64,000 nt of DNA from Methylocaldum marinum (lineage in GTDB: Bacteria > Pseudomonadota > Gammaproteobacteria > Methylococcales > Methylococcaceae), in the NCBI RefSeq assembly GCF_003584645.1, contig NZ_AP017928.1, positions 5,593,501 through 5,657,500 on the forward strand, in the 5' to 3' direction. Each line of letters begins with the position of its first letter. Position 1 is the stretch's first letter. Positions 59,112 to 64,000 of the stretch are shown piece after piece. A model generated the notes under the pieces. The model was not told the DNA's origin and did no database searches. It was given only the letters and a program-made list of their open reading frames with translations. The position numbers and the translations under genes were made by a program.

Positions 59112-60827
59112 ATGCCCGTACGTAACGCCGATATTGCCGCGATCTTCGAAGAAATCGCCGATCTCCTGGAAATCGACGGCGCGAACGTATTTCGGGTCCG
59201 CGCCTATCGCAATGCCGCCCGCATACTCCAGGAACTGGGCAAGGACGTACGTGCGATGGTGAAAAAGGGCGAGGATCTGACCGAATTGCCGGGCATCGGC
59301 ACCGACCTGGCCGCCAAGATCAAGGGAATCGTCGATACCGGCCATTGCAAGGCGCTGGACGAACTCCACAGGCGCTTGCCGCCCGCCATAGCGGAGCTTT
59401 TGAAAATTCCGGGCCTGGGGCCGAAGCGGGTGAGATCGCTTTATCGCGAACTCGGCATTCAGACCCTCGACCAGCTTCGGCGCGCAGTACGCGAGCATCG
59501 AATCCAGGCACTGCCCGGCTTCGGCGAGAAGACCGAAATGCACATCTCGGACGCCCTGGAAGCTCATGGCGGCGGAGCCGGGCGGTACACGCGCGTCGTT
59601 GCCGATCAATTCGCGACGCATCTGCTCGATTATCTGAAACGGGTTCCCGGCGTCGGTCGCGTGGTGATCGCCGGTAGTTACCGCCGCGCCAAGGAGACGG
59701 TGGGCGATCTCGATATCCTGGCGACGGCGGAAGCGGAAAGTCCCATCATGCAGCGTTTCGTCGACTACGAGGATGTCGCGGAGGTGGTGACGCATGGGCC
59801 CACGCGGGCCAGCGTATTGCTGCGCGGCGGACTGCAAGTGGATTTCAGGGTGGTATCGGCGGAAAACTACGGTGCGGCCCTGCATTATTTCACCGGCGGC
59901 AAGGCCCACAATATTGCCATTCGACGCCTGGGGCAGGAGCGAGGTCTCAAAATCAACGAATACGGCGTGTTTCGCGGCGACGAGCGGGTTGCGGGCGATA
60001 CCGAGGAATCGGTTTTTGCCGGCGTCGGACTGCCGTTCATCCCGCCGGAATTGCGCGAAGACCGGGGCGAGATCGAAGCGGCCAGGACAGGGCGTTTGCC
60101 GAAGCTGGTCGAGCTGGCGGACATCAAGGGCGATCTTCATGCCCATACCAAGGCGTCGGACGGCCACAACACCATTCTGGAGATGGCGGGCACGGCGAAA
60201 AGCCATGGCCTCGAATATCTTGCGATCACCGAGCACTCGCGCCGATTGACGGTGGCGCACGGTCTGGATTCGGTTCGCTTGCTCAAACAGATGGACGAAA
60301 TCGAAAGGCTGAACGACACCCTGGACGGCATCGTTCTCCTCAAGGGCATCGAGGTGGATATTCTGGAAGACGGCCGCCTGGACTTCCCTGACGAACTGCT
60401 GGGCCGGCTCGACGTCGTGGTCGGCGCGGTGCACAGCCGGTTCGACCTGCCCCGGAACAAGCAGACCGAGCGGATTCTACGGGCAATGGATCGCCCGCAT
60501 TTCAACATCCTGGCGCACCCTTCGGGACGCTTGATCGGCCGCCGCGAGCCTTACGACGTCGACATGCTGCGCGTGATCCGCAAGGCCCGGGACCGTGGCT
60601 GTTTTCTCGAACTCAACGCGAATCCGGAGCGCCTAGATCTCAGCGATGTTCAATGCAAAATAGCCAAGGAAGAGGGGGTGTTGGTCAGTCTCAATTCTGA
60701 CGGCCATAGTACCCTGGACTTCGGGAACCTGCGCTATGCCGTCGGGCAGGCCCGGCGCGGCTGGCTGGAGTCCCGTGATGTTCTGAATTCCCGTGGTCTC
60801 AACGAACTACGCCGGCTGCTTCGGTAG
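59112..60827 (+). CDS. polX: Family X DNA polymerase with PHP exonuclease domain
   Basis: The protein has 571 residues. An N-terminal Pol-beta-like domain contains helix-hairpin-helix motifs (LPGIGTDLAAKIKGIVDTG; IPGLGPKRVRSLYRELG). The palm has GSYRRAKETVGDLDILATAE (catalytic Asp pair about residues 199-201) and LQVDFRVV. The PHP domain starts near residue 337 with KGDLHAHTKASDGHN and continues with ITEHSRRL, HSRFDLP and HPSGRLIGRR. It fills short gaps in DNA and has 3'-5' exonuclease activity in characterised PolX. Coupling to rtcA suggests a shared nucleic-acid repair response. Confidence 0.95.
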   Translation: MPVRNADIAAIFEEIADLLEIDGANVFRVRAYRNAARILQELGKDVRAMVKKGEDLTELPGIGTDLAAKIKGIVDTGHCKALDELHRRLPPAIAELLKIPGLGPKRVRSLYRELGIQTLDQLRRAVREHRIQALPGFGEKTEMHISDALEAHGGGAGRYTRVVADQFATHLLDYLKRVPGVGRVVIAGSYRRAKETVGDLDILATAEAESPIMQRFVDYEDVAEVVTHGPTRASVLLRGGLQVDFRVVSAENYGAALHYFTGGKAHNIAIRRLGQERGLKINEYGVFRGDERVAGDTEESVFAGVGLPFIPPELREDRGEIEAARTGRLPKLVELADIKGDLHAHTKASDGHNTILEMAGTAKSHGLEYLAITEHSRRLTVAHGLDSVRLLKQMDEIERLNDTLDGIVLLKGIEVDILEDGRLDFPDELLGRLDVVVGAVHSRFDLPRNKQTERILRAMDRPHFNILAHPSGRLIGRREPYDVDMLRVIRKARDRGCFLELNANPERLDLSDVQCKIAKEEGVLVSLNSDGHSTLDFGNLRYAVGQARRGWLESRDVLNSRGLNELRRLLR

Positions 60828-60929
60828 GCTGTTCCGAAGCCCGGCGATGCCCTTTGGACGGCTTTGAAAAAACAAGGAACAAGCGGCTGAACTTTTATCC
60901 GCAAGCGATGTCACAAGGTTTAAGTGTCA

Positions 60930-61047
60930 GGAACGACGCGAACTACTCATCTCCTCCCTTTGAGTAGTGTCATTCACCCGGCATCCCCCCCAAGCCGGGA
61001 CTTCGCTCCGAGGTATATCCCCCCATTTGCCTCGGAGCTTTTTCTTT
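60930..61047 (+). ncRNA. Candidate small RNA: three stem-loops with C-rich loops
   Basis: Three consecutive perfect hairpins occupy the gap after polX. Hairpin 1 (60942-60968) has an 8-bp stem and loop TCTCCTCCCTT. Hairpin 2 (60977-60999) has a 6-bp stem and loop ATCCCCCCCAA. Hairpin 3 (61005-61038) has a 9-bp stem, loop TATATCCCCCCATTTG, and a following T5CT3 tract. The last is a Rho-independent terminator on the plus strand. All loops display C-rich sequence complementary to Shine-Dalgarno sites, as in C-rich-loop regulatory RNAs of other bacteria. The promoter is not identified; it may be processed from the polX 3' end. Confidence 0.6.
61005..61047 (+). terminator. Rho-independent terminator
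   Basis: The stem GCTCCGAGG/CCTCGGAGC (61005-61013 with 61030-61038) is followed by TTTTTCTTT. It ends the candidate small RNA and any polX readthrough just before the convergent engB stop. Confidence 0.8.
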
Positions 61048-61048
61048 C

Positions 61049-61666
61049 TCACGATGCATTCGGTCGAGACATTTCCAGCCAGCGGTCCAGCACGGCCCAT
61101 GCCTCTTCCAGTCCGATGCGCTTGAGCGCCGAAAGAATCTGCAAACTGAAGTTCAGCCCCTGCTGCGCTTTCAATTCGGCTTCCACTGTTCGCAGGGTCT
61201 GAAGCGCTGCCCCGCGGCTGAGTTTGTCCGCTTTGGTCAGCGCGATGTGCAGCGGCAGCTCCCAATGGCGGCACCACTCGATCATGCGGTGGTCGAACGG
61301 GGTCATGGGATGGCGTATGTCCATCACCAGAAACACCCCGCGCAAGGACCGGCGCTCGCTGAAATACCCTTCCAGGGCTTGGCGCCAGTTCTTCTGGATC
61401 GCTTCCGGTACTTGGGCATAGCCGTAGCCGGGGAGGTCGACCAAGCGCCTGTGGTCGTCCACCCGGAAAAAATTGAGCATCTGGGTGCGGCCCGGCGTCT
61501 TGCTGACGCGCGCGAGCGCCTTTTGCTGGGTGATTACATTGATCGCGCTGGATTTTCCGGCATTGGAGCGGCCTGCGAATGCGACTTCGAAGCCTTCGTC
61601 CGGCGGTGCATCGTTCACGTTCGGAGCACTCATCATGTAGCGGGTGTTTCGATAAGAGGTATTCAT
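61049..61666 (-). CDS. engB: Ribosome-biogenesis GTPase EngB/YihA
   Basis: This 205-residue essential-type GTPase acts in 50S ribosome assembly. The G1 motif is GRSNAGKSS, G3 DLPGYG and G4 TKADK. The N-terminus (MNTSYRNTRYMMSAPNVND) aligns with E. coli YihA. The ATG at 61666 is used; one two codons upstream (61672) is possible. It is divergent from the cytochrome gene, the classic engB-cytochrome c4 arrangement of gammaproteobacteria. Confidence 0.95.
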   Translation of the reverse strand: MNTSYRNTRYMMSAPNVNDAPPDEGFEVAFAGRSNAGKSSAINVITQQKALARVSKTPGRTQMLNFFRVDDHRRLVDLPGYGYAQVPEAIQKNWRQALEGYFSERRSLRGVFLVMDIRHPMTPFDHRMIEWCRHWELPLHIALTKADKLSRGAALQTLRTVEAELKAQQGLNFSLQILSALKRIGLEEAWAVLDRWLEMSRPNAS

Positions 61667-61789
61667 GAGCATCGATTCGGTAAATCTGTTGACTTTTGTA
61701 GTCTACCCGTATTTGATTTGCGCTCTAAAACGAGCCGCAGGCCGGCGTAAATTTACTTCAACTTGGTTTTTCTGAGCGAGGGGTCAATA

Positions 61790-62392
61790 ATGGGGAAATA
61801 TGCATTGTGGGTTTGTTTCGTCTTGTTGAGCGGTCATTCCCTCGTTTATGCTCAAGGGGATGCGGCGGCGGGCGAGGAGAAATCGGAGTCCTGTGCCGGC
61901 TGCCACGGCGAGGACGGAAACAGCAATGCACCGATTTTTCCCAAGCTGGCCGGCCAGCACGCATCTTATCTCGCCAAGCAGTTGCACGAATTCAAAAAAG
62001 GTAAACGCGCCAATCCGACCATGACGGCGATGGCGGAACCCTTGTCCGACGCTGACATCGACGATATCAGCGCCTATTACGCCCGGCAGAAGGTCACGCT
62101 GGAAAAGGCGGAGAAGCCGAATCCGCTGGGCGAAAAGATCTACCGCACCGGTAATGCCTCGTCCGCCGTTCCGGCTTGTACCGGCTGTCACGGCCCGGAC
62201 GGGGCCGGCAATCCTTCCGCCAAGTTTCCCGCTCTGCGTGGCCAATATGCCGCGTATCTCGAAAAGACCTTGAGTGATTTCAAGTCGGGCGAACGAGCCA
62301 ACGACGCAAATTCTATCATGCGTGCGATCGCGGCTAAGCTGAGCAGCGAAGAAATCGCCGCCGTGTCCGGCTTCACCGCGGGATTACAATGA
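61790..62392 (+). CDS. Dihaem cytochrome c4-like protein
   Basis: The protein has 200 residues. The ATG at 61790 follows GAGGGG. It has a signal peptide (LWVCFVLLSGHSLVYA), then two c-type haem domains with CAGCH (Cys35, Cys38, His39) and CTGCH (Cys130, Cys133, His134). Axial Met candidates are in ANPTMTAMAEPL and in the second domain's ANSIMRAIAAKL. It is a periplasmic or membrane-associated electron carrier to terminal oxidases. Adjacent dsbA suggests shared periplasmic function. Confidence 0.93.
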   Translation: MGKYALWVCFVLLSGHSLVYAQGDAAAGEEKSESCAGCHGEDGNSNAPIFPKLAGQHASYLAKQLHEFKKGKRANPTMTAMAEPLSDADIDDISAYYARQKVTLEKAEKPNPLGEKIYRTGNASSAVPACTGCHGPDGAGNPSAKFPALRGQYAAYLEKTLSDFKSGERANDANSIMRAIAAKLSSEEIAAVSGFTAGLQ

Positions 62393-62477
62393 GATCCGCG
62401 CCTCGAAATCGCTCAAATTTAGGCATTGTCGACACATTTTTCATGATTTTGGGTTTAAAATCCTAAGCGTTAAGTGA

Positions 62478-62497
62478 GGCCGGGCGAACCCCCGGCC
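62478..62497 (+). promoter_or_regulatory. Stem-loop upstream of dsbA
   Basis: GGCCGGG (62478-62484) pairs with CCCGGCC (62491-62497) over a 6-base loop, about 50 bases before the dsbA start. No T-tract follows, so it is a leader hairpin or a weak transcription end for the cytochrome gene. Confidence 0.4.
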
Positions 62498-62549
62498 GGA
62501 TTTCCGATCACTTTTCCGGTTCGCATCCTTTCAGATTGGAGCTTGTTGA

Positions 62550-63197
62550 ATGAAATCGGCGTTGAGTTTGCTAGCTTGCCTGGTCTTGTTTTCGGTGGCG
62601 TCCATCGCGGCGCCCAAGCCTGAGGAATTCGAAGAAGGCGTAGACTACGAACTGGTAAATCCGCCGCAACCCACGGTCGATCCTTCCAAGGTCGAAGTCA
62701 TGGAGTTCTTCTGGTACGGCTGCCCTCATTGTTATCACTTCGAGCCGGACCTGAACGCATGGCTGAAAAAGAAACCCGACAACGTCGACTTCGTTCGGCA
62801 ACCGGCTGTTTTCAATGCGCGCTGGGCGGCTCACGCCAAGGCGTTTTATACCGCGGAAGTTCTGGGTGTACTGGATAAGGTCCACGCCGATTTGTACGAC
62901 GCCATTCAGAACAAGAAGCAGGCATTGGAGAGCGAGGCGGAACTGGCCAAATTTTTCGTCGGCCACGGCATTGCCGAAAATGATTTTCGCAACGCTTACA
63001 AATCATTTGCCGTGGATACGAAAATGCGGCAGGCCGAAACTGCCGCGGCGCGCTACGGCGTGACTGGAACGCCCAATGTCATCGTCAACGGCAAATACCG
63101 GATCGCCCCTCAACAGGCCAAGTCGTTTCCTCGGATGATCGCCATCATGAACGATTTGATCGAAAAGGAGTCCACTGGGGCAAAAGATATCCAATAA
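62550..63197 (+). CDS. dsbA: Thiol:disulfide interchange protein DsbA
   Basis: The protein has 215 residues with a signal peptide ending near ASIAA. The thioredoxin-fold active site is WYGCPHCYHFEP (Cys58, Cys61). The cis-proline loop is GVTGTPNVIVNGKY. It introduces disulfide bonds into exported proteins, taking electrons that DsbB passes to quinone. Following a cytochrome c gene is a common gammaproteobacterial order. Confidence 0.95.
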   Translation: MKSALSLLACLVLFSVASIAAPKPEEFEEGVDYELVNPPQPTVDPSKVEVMEFFWYGCPHCYHFEPDLNAWLKKKPDNVDFVRQPAVFNARWAAHAKAFYTAEVLGVLDKVHADLYDAIQNKKQALESEAELAKFFVGHGIAENDFRNAYKSFAVDTKMRQAETAAARYGVTGTPNVIVNGKYRIAPQQAKSFPRMIAIMNDLIEKESTGAKDIQ

Positions 63198-63207
63198 CGG
63201 TGTGTAC

Positions 63208-64000
63208 ATGAAAGAAACGTCAACGTCATTCCGCCGGATCGACGGCGAGCAGGTTGGGGGGGCGGTATCATTGAGCACGGCGATGGCCTCGCGAGCCGTC
63301 GCCACGTCCCTGAAGACCAGCGCGGCGGTCAACAAGCGGCACATTCGGTTGGCCAGTTTCAATATCCAGACCGGCATTACGACATCCAGCTACCGGGACT
63401 ACATCATCGGGAGCTGGCGGCATATCTGGCCGTCCCAAAAACGTCTTCCGAACCTGATCCGGATTGCCCATCTTCTCCGATCTTTCGATGTCGTCGGTTT
63501 GCAGGAAGTGGACGGAGGCGGCGTACGCAGTCATCATATCGTTCAGACTCAATATCTTGCGGAAACGGCGGGCTTTGCTTATTGGCATAACCAGGTCAAC
63601 CGTCGTATCGGCAATCTGGCCCTACACAGCAACGGGCTGCTGAGCCGGATCAAGCCCGATTTCATCCATGACTACAAGCTGCCGGGCCTGCCCGGGCGCG
63701 GCGCTTTGCTGGCCCGTTTCGGCGCCGTGGGTGAAGACGCCTTATATTTGTGTATTCTGCATTTGGCCCTGAGCAGGCGTGCCCGTCTCAAGCAGATTGC
63801 GTTTGTCAGCGAGCTGATCCGCGACCTGCCTCATGTCGTATTGATGGGAGACCTGAACTGCGAGCCGAATTCGCCGGAACTCAATCTCCTGACTTCCGCG
63901 ACCGAGCTGTGTGATCCGATGTGCGAGTTGAAAACGTTCCCGAGCTGGCGTCCGCACAAGATGCTCGATCACATTCTGGTAACGCCGAGTCTTCTGGTGA
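63208..64000 (+). CDS. Endonuclease/exonuclease/phosphatase-family protein (cut by window edge)
   Basis: At least 264 residues, open to the end of the window. After a variable N-terminus the EEP fold begins at IRLASFNIQTGI. It continues with FDVVGLQEVDGGG (catalytic Glu), LCILHLALSRRARLKQI, VVLMGDLNCEPNSPEL (Asp/Asn) and the start of the last motif MLDHILVTP (Asp-His). This is the Mg2+-dependent nuclease/phosphatase superfamily; the substrate is unknown. It starts 10 bases after dsbA and may share its transcript. Confidence 0.88.
   Translation, partial: MKETSTSFRRIDGEQVGGAVSLSTAMASRAVATSLKTSAAVNKRHIRLASFNIQTGITTSSYRDYIIGSWRHIWPSQKRLPNLIRIAHLLRSFDVVGLQEVDGGGVRSHHIVQTQYLAETAGFAYWHNQVNRRIGNLALHSNGLLSRIKPDFIHDYKLPGLPGRGALLARFGAVGEDALYLCILHLALSRRARLKQIAFVSELIRDLPHVVLMGDLNCEPNSPELNLLTSATELCDPMCELKTFPSWRPHKMLDHILVTPSLLV

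Noticed and set aside
60930-61047. Minus-strand reading of the three hairpins as a CsrA-sponge RNA
   Set aside because: Loops would contain GGA, but the T-tract and terminator geometry exist only on the plus strand.

Overview
The window is GC-rich (roughly 60%) chromosomal DNA from a gammaproteobacterium. A methanotroph-like lineage (Methylococcales) fits best. The leuS-lptE-holA-proA-nadD cluster, class I adenylate cyclase, a SmbP-type metal-binding protein, a cytochrome c4-like dihaem protein, a SulP transporter and a PEP-CTERM-like surface protein are all consistent with this, but the genus is inference. No rRNA, tRNA or CRISPR array was recognised.

Layout, left to right. At 1-7.7 kb are the end of an NtrC-type regulator, an HMA-like protein, a SulP anion transporter with a small STAS-like ORF behind it, a secreted PhoX-type phosphatase, a PEP-CTERM-like protein and nadD. 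At 7.9-13.6 kb, on the minus strand, are proA, holA, lptE and leuS; the leuS editing domain carries an AT-rich extra segment. At 13.9-24.5 kb is a complete 10.6-kb mercury-resistance transposon of the Tn402/Tn5053 family, with terminal inverted repeats and a 5-bp target duplication (AGCAC). It holds a nonsense-mutated BASS/ACR3-like permease, a Tn21-type 38-bp terminus, merRTPCADE, a decayed urf2, tniR with its res site, and tniQBA. At 24.6-32.3 kb are lemA, two TPM-domain genes, a HerA-like ATPase, a P-type ATPase and a lipoprotein.

At 32.4-38.8 kb is a tightly overlapping minus-strand run of five two-component proteins plus one unknown gene. At 39.5-41.8 kb are SmbP with a broken relative beside it, a secreted Pro/Glu-rich protein, a CoA-binding protein and a YigZ-family gene. 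At 41.8-46.3 kb is a decayed defence-type region. It contains an IS5-like insertion, a truncated ORF resembling the start of a MID-PIWI (short Argonaute) protein, a frameshifted SMEK-domain gene, the C-terminal remnant of an Eco57I-type DNA methylase, and a VapBC-like toxin-antitoxin pair. A 36-nt imperfect direct repeat lies at each end.

At 46.4-64 kb ordinary chromosome resumes: an RNase Z-like hydrolase, small membrane proteins, a DUF504 protein, a degenerate GGDEF protein overlapping cyaA, an SLC13 permease with TrkA-C domains, an ApbE-like lipoprotein, a TVP38-family protein, an rtcA-polX pair, engB, a dihaem cytochrome, dsbA and a partial EEP-family nuclease. Between polX and engB, three consecutive stem-loops with C-rich loops, the last followed by a U-tract, look like an undescribed small RNA with anti-Shine-Dalgarno loops.

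The two strongest leads are that candidate small RNA and the broken methylase-SMEK-PIWI operon. Secondary leads are the AT-rich LeuRS insertion, the chimeric transposon, and a 72-bp palindromic repeat present twice.
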